This document shows positions 1 to 6,997 of a stretch of DNA of 32,829 bases, piece after piece (position 1 is the stretch's first letter; the number at the start of each line of letters is the position of its first letter). Position numbers and translations under genes: made by a program. The DNA is from Geodermatophilaceae bacterium (GTDB taxonomy: Bacteria > Actinomycetota > Actinomycetes > Mycobacteriales > Geodermatophilaceae): the NCBI GenBank assembly GCA_013812145.1, contig JACCTY010000077.1, forward strand, positions 1-32,829, in the 5' to 3' direction. Below the pieces are notes generated by a model, which searched no databases, was not told where the DNA came from, and saw only the letters and a program-made list of their open reading frames with translations.

Positions 1-429
1 GTTCCAACGGATGCTGCGCTTGTTCGTTCGGCTGGCAGCAGCCAGATCGGGCCACTCACCAAGAGCCGCGTCCGTCTTCGCACGTTCATCGATCCACGTC
101 GAGAATGAGACGTCAACGTCTGCAGCGGTGCAGTCGATGTCATCTTCCGCGCCGTCCTCGTATCCCCCCCATACCCAATGGAAGTCAGGGTCATCTCCCA
201 GCGGCCACGAGCCATAAGCGCGCTCCATCTCCGCCATGTGTCGCACCAGGCCCAGCAGGGACAGGTGAGACGGATCAGCGGAACGGTCGACAAGTTGCTG
301 CGGCGTCAGGCCGTCACAGTTTGCGCGCAAGGCATCTCGGTGAAAAGCTACCCAGCCACGGATGATGCTGTGCTCGTCCCCATCTCCTGGCTGCTCAACT
401 CGGCTGGTTCGGGTCTCTGTCATCGTCAC
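1..429 (-). CDS. DinB / DUF664 family protein (3' end cut by window)
   Basis: Reading the complement from 429 to base 1 gives 143 uninterrupted codons, with the C-terminus beyond the window. The segment SHLSLLGLVRHMAEMERAY followed by a W-rich acidic stretch (DFHWVWGGYEDG) is typical of the DUF664 branch of the DinB superfamily. These are four-helix-bundle proteins that often bind a metal through His residues and are mostly uncharacterised thiol- or stress-related enzymes in actinobacteria. I start at GTG 429 because GGAGAA lies a good distance upstream; ATG 423 is two codons further in and equally open. The neighbourhood to the right is a scar with an att-like site, so this gene may be cargo of an element lying left of the window. 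Family assignment is good; the substrate is unknown. Confidence 0.75.
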   Translation of the reverse strand, partial: MTMTETRTSRVEQPGDGDEHSIIRGWVAFHRDALRANCDGLTPQQLVDRSADPSHLSLLGLVRHMAEMERAYGSWPLGDDPDFHWVWGGYEDGAEDDIDCTAADVDVSFSTWIDERAKTDAALGEWPDLAAASRTNKRSIRWN

Positions 430-606
430 GATGCTTCTCCATCACGCTGGAGGACGTCTAGAGAGACGCACGCTCATGGCGCCGTGCGAGCGCGTTACGC
501 GGCGCCACCCCTTGTGTCTGCACACGACGATCCCGACGCTGGCGCGACGCGGTGCCACCGGCCGGATGGTGGTCACTCGGCAGCGGCCTCCGCGGGAGCC
601 GGCACA

Positions 607-626
607 GCCCCACTACAGCCCCACTA
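607..626 (+). repeat. Paired GCCCCACT repeat, left of tRNA-Lys remnant
   Basis: GCCCCACT occurs at 607-614 and again at 618-625, 11 bp apart centre to centre. The same pair with the same spacing recurs at 843-861 on the other side of the tRNA fragment. One helical turn between units is what is expected of arm-type binding sites for the N-terminal domain of a tyrosine integrase. No integrase that would use them is visible in this window. Confidence 0.5.
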
Positions 627-731
627 ACCATGCCCAACGACCCCCGACGAGAGCAGACTCCTAGGCCAGGTCGAGGCGAAAACCCTTACGGGGCTGGACT
701 TTCACGACCTGCAGCTGACGTTGGCGGCCGT

Positions 732-776
732 CTCTTAATCAGCGGGTTCGGGGTTCGAGTCCCTGGCGGCGCACCA
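732..776 (+). pseudogene. tRNA-Lys(CTT) 3' half (attachment-site remnant)
   Basis: The sequence holds the anticodon loop CTCTTAA (anticodon CTT), the anticodon-stem 3' strand TCAGC, a T-arm with loop TTCGAGT, the acceptor 3' strand GCGGCGC, discriminator A and an encoded CCA at 774-776. The matching acceptor 5' strand and D-arm are absent upstream, so this is not a working tRNA. CAGCTGAC, which normally precedes the anticodon loop of tRNA-Lys, is found at 711-718 but separated by about 13 foreign bases; that may be chance. Fragments like this are the duplicated half left when an element integrates into a tRNA gene. Confidence 0.75.
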
Positions 777-842
777 CGAAAGGCCTGGTCAGCGGCTGGT
801 CGAGCTGACTGGGAAAGGGCAAACGAGTTTGTTAAAGTCTTG

Positions 843-862
843 GCCCCACTGTTGCCCCACTA
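843..862 (+). repeat. Paired GCCCCACT repeat, right of tRNA-Lys remnant
   Basis: GCCCCACT is present at 843-850 and 854-861, again 11 bp apart and followed by A, as in the left pair (607-625). Having the same doublet on both sides of the tRNA core resembles a phage attP (arm, core, arm) rather than a simple attL or attR. Confidence 0.5.
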
Positions 863-922
863 TCGCTCTTGGCCCAGCTCGCCCGTGAGGTCCGTACTGG
901 GCCACATCAACCCGATACCGGC

Positions 923-1380
923 GCGACCATCAGCGTCACGTCCGACGCGACCGAGGCAGCTGAGCAAGGCCGTAGCCCGCTGTTGGCCGAACTCGCCGCC
1001 CAGCACCGTTGACACCGCAGGACGTGGCGCGGGCGGCCGAGCACGGGGACCCCGTCGCGCTCGAACTGCTGGCCCGGTCCGGCCGGCTCGTCGGCGGCAT
1101 CGTGGCAACCGTAGTGAACGTGTTCAACCCTGAGCTGATCGTTGTCGGCGGAGGGGCTCCGGCCGCCGGCGACGTCGTGCTGGCGAACATCCGCCAGCCG
1201 TCTATACCCGCTCGCTGCCGCTTGCGACGCGTGACTTGCGAATCGTCCGGTCTCCCCAGCCGAATCTTTCCGGGCTCAACCGGCGCGGCGTACATCGACG
1301 AACTGTTCTCCCGCGACGTCCTGAAAGCCTGGCTGCCATTCGGATCCCCCGTGGCCCGCCCGGACGTGGTCAACGCCTGA
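923..1380 (+). pseudogene. ROK-family sugar kinase/repressor, truncated and frameshifted
   Basis: This is the C-terminal half of a ROK-family protein (NagC/XylR-type repressor or glucokinase) spread over several frames. EAAEQGRSPLLAELAAQHR ends at a TGA at 1010. The frame then shifts to LTPQDVARAAEHGDP...VNVFNPELIVVGGG, the conserved ROK C-terminal motif. Near 1200 the expected VYTRSLPLATRDLRIVRSP continues in another frame, and near 1270 the reading returns to TGAAYIDELFSR. At least three frame changes plus loss of the whole N-terminal half (helix-turn-helix or ATP/sugar-binding part) mean that no functional product is made. The truncation point lies next to the tRNA-Lys att-like scar, suggesting that integration or excision cut the gene. 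Confidence 0.8.
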
Positions 1381-1382
1381 GG

Positions 1383-1546
1383 TCAGCTGCTGGGGCGCAG
1401 TTCCAGCAGCGTTCCCTGGTCGAGGGTGGCGAGCCAGCGGCCGGACTCGAAGATGTATGACACAACGGTGTGTGCCCGCTGGTAATAGCCGAACTCCGGG
1501 ATCTCGTACGCGGTCTCGTACTTGATGGGAGCACCCTCGTGAAGCG
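1383..1546 (-). pseudogene. Orphan C-terminal coding fragment, family not recognised
   Basis: The complement reads about 52 residues, HEGAPIKYETAYEIPEFG then YYQRAHTVVSYIFESGRW and ending LLELRPSS before TGA. The composition looks like a genuine folded beta-rich C-terminus, but no start codon precedes it in frame. The frame upstream runs into the opposite-strand methyltransferase gene, whose start at 1539 overlaps it. It is most simply the surviving 3' end of a gene cut off by a rearrangement. I do not recognise the family. Confidence 0.4.
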
Positions 1547-2711
1547 CAGCGACGATCGGATCCTCACCACCCACGCCGGCAGCCTCCCGCGCCCGGAGGA
1601 CCTGGCCGCGCTGCTGTTGGAAGAGCCTGGGGCACAGAACGGTGCCGGCCGCGCCCGCCGGGAGCGGGTAACCAGCGCGACCGCCGAACTCGTCGACGAC
1701 CAGATCGCCGCGGGCGTCGACGTCGTCGGCGATGGCGAGGCGGGCAAGTCCAGCTACATCGGCTACGTACCGGAACGGCTCGACGGTTTCGGCGGCCACG
1801 CGGACGACCTGACGATCGGATACCTGGCCGACTATCCCGAGGCCGCCGCGCTCATCCCGATGACCCCGACCGGTCAGCGGAGCACGTTCACCCTGCCCGC
1901 CTGCACCGGCCCGGTGTCCCTGCGAGATCCCGACGCCGTGTTTCACGACATCAGCAACCTGACCGCCGCGCTCGCCGGCCGCAACTACGTCGAGGCCTTC
2001 ATGACCGCGGTCTCACCCGGCAACATTGCGATGTACATGACCAACCGCTACTACCGCACCGAGGAGGAGTACCTCTACGCCGTCGCCGATGCCATGCGAC
2101 ACGAGTACCGGGCCGTCGTCGATGCCGGCTTCATCCTCCAGATCGACTGCCCCGACCTGAGCCGACGCTACGACCGGTCCCCGGACCTGCCGCTGTCAGA
2201 AGTGATCCGGGACACCGAACGAAACGTCGAGGTCCTCAACCACGCCCTCGCCGACCTCCCGCCCGATCGGATGCGAATCCACATCTGCTGGGGCAACGGG
2301 GAGGGCCCCCACCACCGCGACACGGAACTGCGTCACATCCTGCCCGCCGTTCTCGGTGCGCGACCTTGCGGGCTGCTCGTCGAAGGAGCCAACCCGCGCC
2401 ACGCGCACGAGTGGAAGGTCTTCGACGAGGTGGACCTGCCCGACGGCAAGCTGGTGATCCCGGGTGTGGTCGACACGACGAGCAATTACATCGAGCACCC
2501 CGAGCTCGTCGCCCAGCGCATCGCTCAGTACGCCTCGGTCGTCGGCCGGGAGAACGTGATCGCCGGAACCGACTGTGGCTTCGCCACGGCCGTCGACTAC
2601 ACCCGCGTCCTCCCCCGCATCGCCTGGGCCAAGCTCCGGTCGGTCGCCGAGGGGGCCCGGCTCGCCTCCGAGGAGCTGTGGGGACGCTCCCGGTGGACAC
2701 CCGGAGCCTGA
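1539..2711 (+). CDS. MetE-like cobalamin-independent methyltransferase (390 aa)
   Basis: The protein has only the C-terminal catalytic barrel of the cobalamin-independent methionine synthase (MetE) / UROD superfamily. It opens with ILTTHAGSLPRPEDL, typical of short MetE-like proteins. Likely zinc ligands are H and C in RIHICWGNGEG, E in LLVEGANPRH and C in GTDCGFAT, the HxC...E...C pattern of thiol methyltransferases. At 390 aa it lacks the N-terminal half of true MetE (about 750 aa), so it probably transfers a methyl or alkyl group between a small thiol and an unknown donor rather than making bulk methionine. GTG 1539 is chosen because GGGAG lies 7 bases upstream and the similarity begins immediately. 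It converges with fbiC, 20 bp away. Confidence 0.8.
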   Translation: MKRSDDRILTTHAGSLPRPEDLAALLLEEPGAQNGAGRARRERVTSATAELVDDQIAAGVDVVGDGEAGKSSYIGYVPERLDGFGGHADDLTIGYLADYPEAAALIPMTPTGQRSTFTLPACTGPVSLRDPDAVFHDISNLTAALAGRNYVEAFMTAVSPGNIAMYMTNRYYRTEEEYLYAVADAMRHEYRAVVDAGFILQIDCPDLSRRYDRSPDLPLSEVIRDTERNVEVLNHALADLPPDRMRIHICWGNGEGPHHRDTELRHILPAVLGARPCGLLVEGANPRHAHEWKVFDEVDLPDGKLVIPGVVDTTSNYIEHPELVAQRIAQYASVVGRENVIAGTDCGFATAVDYTRVLPRIAWAKLRSVAEGARLASEELWGRSRWTPGA

Positions 2712-2731
2712 GCACGGGTCCGGACCGAGGG

Positions 2732-5149
2732 CTATCGGCGCGAGCCCTCCAGTACGTCGTACAGCGTGGTCCGCTCGACCAGCCGCCGGCCCAGCGGTTC
2801 GGCGATCGCCGCGAAGTCGTCGTGCTCCAAGGCCTGGCCGTGCGCGGCGCCGGCGGCTCGGCTGATGTTCTCGTCCATCAGGGTGCCGCCAAGATCGTTG
2901 ACCCCGGCCAGCAGCAATTGACGGGCGCCGGCCGCGCCGAGCTTGACCCAGGACGCCTGGATGTTGTCGATCAGGCCGTGGTAGGCGATCCGTGCGATCG
3001 CGTGCATCAGCACGACCTCCCGCCAGGTCGGACCGCGCCGGGCCGCGCGCTTGAGGTAGATCGGGGCGGCCATGTGCACGAACGGCAGGCCGACGAACTC
3101 GGTGAAGCCGCCGGTCTCCCGCTGCAGGTCCCGCGTGCGGATGAGGTGCCTGGCCCAGTGCACCGGCTGCTCGACCGCCCCGAACATGATCGTGATGTTC
3201 GAGCGCAACCCGACCGAGTGCGCCACCCGGTGACATTCGAGCCATTCCTCGGTGTTGATCTTGTCCGGGCAGAGCACCGCTCGGATCTCGTCGTCGAGGA
3301 TCTCCGCCGCCGTCCCTGGCAGCGACCGCAGCCCGGCCGCCATCAGCCGCCGCAGATACACCGCTAGTGGCTCCCCGAGCCGCCGCGCGCCCTCGGTGAC
3401 CTCCAGCGCGGTGAACCCGTGCACGTGGATGTCCGGCGCCGCTTCCTTGACCGCCCGTGCCACGTCGACGTAGAAGTCGCCGTCGAAGCTGGGGTGGATA
3501 CCCCCTTGCAGGCACACCTCAGTCGCACCGAGATCCCAGGCCTCCCGCACCCGCCCGGCGATGTCGTCCAGCGTAAGCAGGTACGGCGCTCCCCGCAGGT
3601 TCAGCGACAGCGGCCCCTTCGAGAAGCCGCAGAACCTGCACCGATAGGTGCATACGTTGGTGTAGTTGATGTTGCGGTTGCGGACGAACGTCACCACGTC
3701 CCCGACGGTGGCCGCCCGCAGCTTGTCGGCGACACCGGCCACGGCTGCCACCTCGGGGCCGCGAGCGGAGAGCAGCGTCACGAGTTCCGCCTCGCCGGGG
3801 ACCTGCCCCACCCGTACGCCGTCGAGCACCTCCGCCACCGCACCGCCCGCACGAGGACTTCCCGGCACGAGGTGGATCGGGTCGACGGTCCCGGAACCGG
3901 AGTACCACGCCGTCGAGCGACGGCCGATCTGGACGACCTCCGCCCCGGTTCCGACGTTCGTGGCGGCCGCGTGCCGCTCCGGCCACGTTGCGCCCGGATC
4001 GTCCCGCCCCAGCCCCTCGGCATCACTTCGATCCTGTACGGCGAACCGCAGCCCCTCGTCCAGCCACCGCGTCGGGTCGAGGGCGAACGACGGATAGACG
4101 GTCAGCCGGGGCGCAAGCGCGCAACCGCGAGCTTCGGTGGCCGCCCGCAGCACGTCCAGCGCCGGCCACGGCCGCTCGGGGTTGACGTGATCAGCCGTCA
4201 CCGGCGAGACGCCGCCCCAGTCGTCGATGCCGGCGTCGAGCAACGGCCCGAGGTCGTCGGACAGGTTCGGCGGCGCCTGGAGGTGCACGTCGGATGGGAG
4301 CACGAGCCGGGCCAGCGCGATCGCCTGCACGAAGTCCGGTTCGGGGCAGGCCGGGACATGCCGCATTCCCGTGCCCGGCTTGGGAAGGAAGTTCTGCACG
4401 ATGACTTCCTGCACGTGCCCGTGCCGGTGGTGAGACGCAGCGATCGCCCGCAGCGCCTCGAGCCGATCGGCTGGAGTTTCGCCGATTCCCACGAGGATCC
4501 CGGTGGTGAACGGGATCGCCAGCTCGCCGGCAGTCTCGAGCGTGGCCAGCCGCCGGGCCGGCACCTTGTCCGGAGCGCCGCGGTGTGCGGCCAGCGAGGG
4601 GTTGAGCGACTCGACCATCATTCCCTGGCTCGGCGCGACCGTTCGGAGCAGCGCCAGCTCGTCGCGGCCGATCGCCCCGGCGTTGGCATGCGGCAGCAGC
4701 CCGGTCTCGGTCACCACCAGGCGGCACATCTCGCTCAGGTAGTGCACCGTCGAGTCGTAGCCGTGCTCGTCCAGCCAGCTGCGCGCTGCGGCGTACCGGT
4801 CCTCCGGCTGCTCGCCGAGGGTGAACAGGGCCTCGTGACACCCCGCCTCGGCCCCGCGATGGGCGATCGCCAACACCTCGTCCGGCGTGAGGTACGGCGC
4901 GGGAACGTGAGCCGGGGCGGTGGCGAACGTGCAGTAGGCGCAGCGGTCCCGGCACAGTCGGGTCAGCGGGATGAAGACCTTCGGCGAGTAGGTGATGCGG
5001 GTGCCGTGTGCGGCATCCCGGGCTGCTCGAGCCCGCTTGGTCAACTCGCCCAAGGGCAGCGACAGCAGAGGATGCTGCAACCCCGATCGCCTCCGTCCAG
5101 TCCGCTCCTGTGGTGTGCTCCCGGCCAGAGGCGATCTCATCGAGCTCAC
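2732..5149 (-). CDS. fbiC: FO synthase FbiC (fused CofG-CofH radical SAM enzyme)
   Basis: FbiC makes 7,8-didemethyl-8-hydroxy-5-deazariboflavin (FO), the chromophore of coenzyme F420, from tyrosine and a pyrimidine intermediate. At 805 aa it is the full bifunctional actinobacterial form. The N-terminal CofG-like half carries the radical-SAM cluster motif CRDRCAYC (C66, C70, C73), and the C-terminal CofH-like half carries CTYRCRFC (C500, C504, C507). Conserved CofH segments such as LQGGIHPSFDGDFYVD and GLRSLPGTAAEILDDEIR are intact. GTG 5149 is the first start; ATG 5140 is three codons inside, and neither has a strong ribosome-binding site. The F420-dependent dehydrogenase fgd lies upstream on the same strand, separated by two kinase genes. 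Confidence 0.95.
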   Translation of the reverse strand: MSSMRSPLAGSTPQERTGRRRSGLQHPLLSLPLGELTKRARAARDAAHGTRITYSPKVFIPLTRLCRDRCAYCTFATAPAHVPAPYLTPDEVLAIAHRGAEAGCHEALFTLGEQPEDRYAAARSWLDEHGYDSTVHYLSEMCRLVVTETGLLPHANAGAIGRDELALLRTVAPSQGMMVESLNPSLAAHRGAPDKVPARRLATLETAGELAIPFTTGILVGIGETPADRLEALRAIAASHHRHGHVQEVIVQNFLPKPGTGMRHVPACPEPDFVQAIALARLVLPSDVHLQAPPNLSDDLGPLLDAGIDDWGGVSPVTADHVNPERPWPALDVLRAATEARGCALAPRLTVYPSFALDPTRWLDEGLRFAVQDRSDAEGLGRDDPGATWPERHAAATNVGTGAEVVQIGRRSTAWYSGSGTVDPIHLVPGSPRAGGAVAEVLDGVRVGQVPGEAELVTLLSARGPEVAAVAGVADKLRAATVGDVVTFVRNRNINYTNVCTYRCRFCGFSKGPLSLNLRGAPYLLTLDDIAGRVREAWDLGATEVCLQGGIHPSFDGDFYVDVARAVKEAAPDIHVHGFTALEVTEGARRLGEPLAVYLRRLMAAGLRSLPGTAAEILDDEIRAVLCPDKINTEEWLECHRVAHSVGLRSNITIMFGAVEQPVHWARHLIRTRDLQRETGGFTEFVGLPFVHMAAPIYLKRAARRGPTWREVVLMHAIARIAYHGLIDNIQASWVKLGAAGARQLLLAGVNDLGGTLMDENISRAAGAAHGQALEHDDFAAIAEPLGRRLVERTTLYDVLEGSRR

Positions 5150-5192
5150 CGGTCCGAGGCTAACAACCCGGGCCGACCTCGCAGGACCGCCA

Positions 5193-6950
5193 TTACGGCG
5201 CCGGCTGGAAGGTCTCCGCGAACGTCTCGAAAACCGGCAGGCTCTCCTCCCACCGCTCGTCCGGTGTGTTCCAGTACAGCGCGTACGCCTGGTCCGGGCC
5301 GGTGATCAGGTTGCGGTTCAGGACATGCAGCGGTTGACCCTCCTCCGGGTCCCAGGTGAACTCCCAGTCCGCCGCGTCGTAGTCGCGATACGCGACCGAC
5401 TCGATCCCGATCAGCTCGTAGCCGGGGAGCCGCTGCGACACCGATGCCTCCTGGTTCTCCCAGTCCGCAACCGGGTCCGGCTGCGGATCCTGCGTCTGGT
5501 CGACGCGGAGGAACCGCCCGGTGTCCGGTTCGGTGAAGTCGGTCCGCGGTCCTTCCTTGGTCACTTCCCAGTTCGTGGGGATGGCGACGGAGAAGCCGGT
5601 TTCGTCCGTGTAGAGCTCGAAGCCTTCTGGCAGGCCGGCCTCCTCGCTTTCGGTCGGCTCGGCGGAGGCGCTGCTGGATTCGGTTGCCGGGTCCGACTCG
5701 GCAGGGTCGGTGGCGGGATCAGAGGCGGGATCAGCGGCGCTGGTCGCTGCCGATGTCTGGTCCCCTGGCGCGGCGGTCTGGTCGTCCTGTCCATCGCCGG
5801 CATTCCTGAGCAGGCCGGCAACGATGATGGCCACCAGTCCCAGCACCGCGGCAGCGAGCGCGGCGGCAAGAGCCTTGGAACCGCGGCGGGAGCGCGGCCG
5901 CGCCGGGACCGGTGCGGCCGGCCGCGGAGAACGCGGCGGGGCGGTCGCCCGGGCCGGTGGAGTCACCGACGGGGCGGGCGCAGTCTGCGGCGGGGCGGGC
6001 GCAGCCTGTGGCGGCCCATCCTGGTAACCGGCTGGCATCACCGGAAGCACCGCCGCCCGGCCGCCGGACAGCGGCGGTTGATGCCGTTGGGTCTCCTCAC
6101 GCATCGGCGTCGTGGCCGGCTCGGCGGGTACGGCGGTCACCGCCCGCAGCATTCGTTCGGTGTCCCCGGCGGATATCCGCAGCCGGGGATCCTTGCGCAG
6201 CAGCCCCTCGAGCACGGAGGCCAGCGGACCCGCCGACGGTGCGGGCAACGGATCCTCGCTGATGACCGCGGTCAGCGTGGCCATCGACGTGCCCCGATCG
6301 AATGGCGGCCGGCCCTCGAGGGCAGCGAACATGGTGCAGCCGAGCGACCACAGATCGCTGGCCGGGCTGGCGGGCTCGCCGTGGGCTCGCTCGGGGGCGA
6401 TGTACGCCGGTGAGCCGATGAGCATCCCGGTCGTGGTCAGGGACGGATCACCGTCCAGCGCCGCGATACCGAAGTCTGTCAGGACGGCCCGCCCGTCGTC
6501 GGCGATCATCACGTTGGACGGCTTGACGTCGCGGTGCAGCACCCCCTTCGAATGCGCGGCGATCAACGCATCCAGGATCTGACCGGCGATGCTGGCTACC
6601 TGCGCGGGCGGGAGTGGCCCCTGTGTGTTGATGATGTCGGACAGCGGCCGGGCATCGAGGAGTTCCATCACGATCCACGGTCGGCCGTCTTCCTCGACGA
6701 CGTCGTACACGTTCACCGCCGAGCGCGACGTGATGCGCGCGGCGGCTCGGGCTTCACGCATGCTCCGCGTGCGCGTCAACTCCGCCTGCTCGGCGGTCAG
6801 GCCGGGCGGCGGGATGACCTCCTTGACCGCGACGTCCCGGCCGAGCAACTCGTCGGTGGCCGCCCAGACGACGCCCATGCCACCTCTACCCAGCGGTTCG
6901 TGGAGCCGGTACCGGTTCCCGATCCGCCGAACACCCCGATCGGCAGTCAT
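5193..6950 (-). CDS. Receptor Ser/Thr protein kinase, PknB-type (585 aa)
   Basis: A transmembrane eukaryotic-type kinase. The kinase domain (about 14-270) has the glycine loop GRGGMGVVW, catalytic K43 (VAVKEV), HRDVKPSN with D141, and DFG at 159-161, followed by SPAYIAPERA, so all catalytic residues are present. A Pro/Ala-rich juxtamembrane linker (270-355) leads to one membrane segment (about 359-382), a Ser/Thr/Asp-rich stalk and an extracytoplasmic domain of about 145 residues (439-585; LPEGFELYTDETGFSVAIP...WENQE). That domain is shared with the next kinase and replaces the PASTA repeats of PknB. ATG 6950 starts the conserved N-terminus; TTG 6956 fits a GAGGG site slightly better. The ligand and substrates are unknown. 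Confidence 0.9.
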   Translation of the reverse strand: MTADRGVRRIGNRYRLHEPLGRGGMGVVWAATDELLGRDVAVKEVIPPPGLTAEQAELTRTRSMREARAAARITSRSAVNVYDVVEEDGRPWIVMELLDARPLSDIINTQGPLPPAQVASIAGQILDALIAAHSKGVLHRDVKPSNVMIADDGRAVLTDFGIAALDGDPSLTTTGMLIGSPAYIAPERAHGEPASPASDLWSLGCTMFAALEGRPPFDRGTSMATLTAVISEDPLPAPSAGPLASVLEGLLRKDPRLRISAGDTERMLRAVTAVPAEPATTPMREETQRHQPPLSGGRAAVLPVMPAGYQDGPPQAAPAPPQTAPAPSVTPPARATAPPRSPRPAAPVPARPRSRRGSKALAAALAAAVLGLVAIIVAGLLRNAGDGQDDQTAAPGDQTSAATSAADPASDPATDPAESDPATESSSASAEPTESEEAGLPEGFELYTDETGFSVAIPTNWEVTKEGPRTDFTEPDTGRFLRVDQTQDPQPDPVADWENQEASVSQRLPGYELIGIESVAYRDYDAADWEFTWDPEEGQPLHVLNRNLITGPDQAYALYWNTPDERWEESLPVFETFAETFQPAP

Positions 6951-6997
6951 GCGCAACGTCTTACCCTCTTCCGGCCCGGAACGCACGCGGGGGTCGG

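Larger units (their letters stand above)
430..922. other. Gene-poor scar around a tRNA-Lys remnant
   Basis: No convincing protein gene is visible on either strand in these roughly 490 bases. The stretch contains two GCCCCACT repeat pairs (607-625 and 843-861) and the 3' half of a tRNA-Lys gene (732-776). A short plus-strand frame ending in TAA at about 738 reads GLDFHDLQLTLAAVS. It has no start codon of its own in a good context and could be the tail of a lost gene. The structure is that of a mobile-element attachment region with the recombinase missing. Confidence 0.5.

Noticed and set aside
660-740. Short plus-strand frame ending GLDFHDLQLTLAAVS
   Set aside because: No start codon in frame with a ribosome-binding site and only about 33 codons; noted as a possible tail of a lost gene but not called.
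2196-3515. 439-codon minus-strand frame overlapping the end of fbiC and the methyltransferase
   Set aside because: Shadow of two well-identified genes; Arg/Ala/Gly-rich and crosses both without any domain.
3419-5305. 628-codon open frame on the plus strand
   Set aside because: It is antisense to fbiC, Arg/Pro/Gly-rich without recognisable domains, and results from the strong GC bias at third positions.
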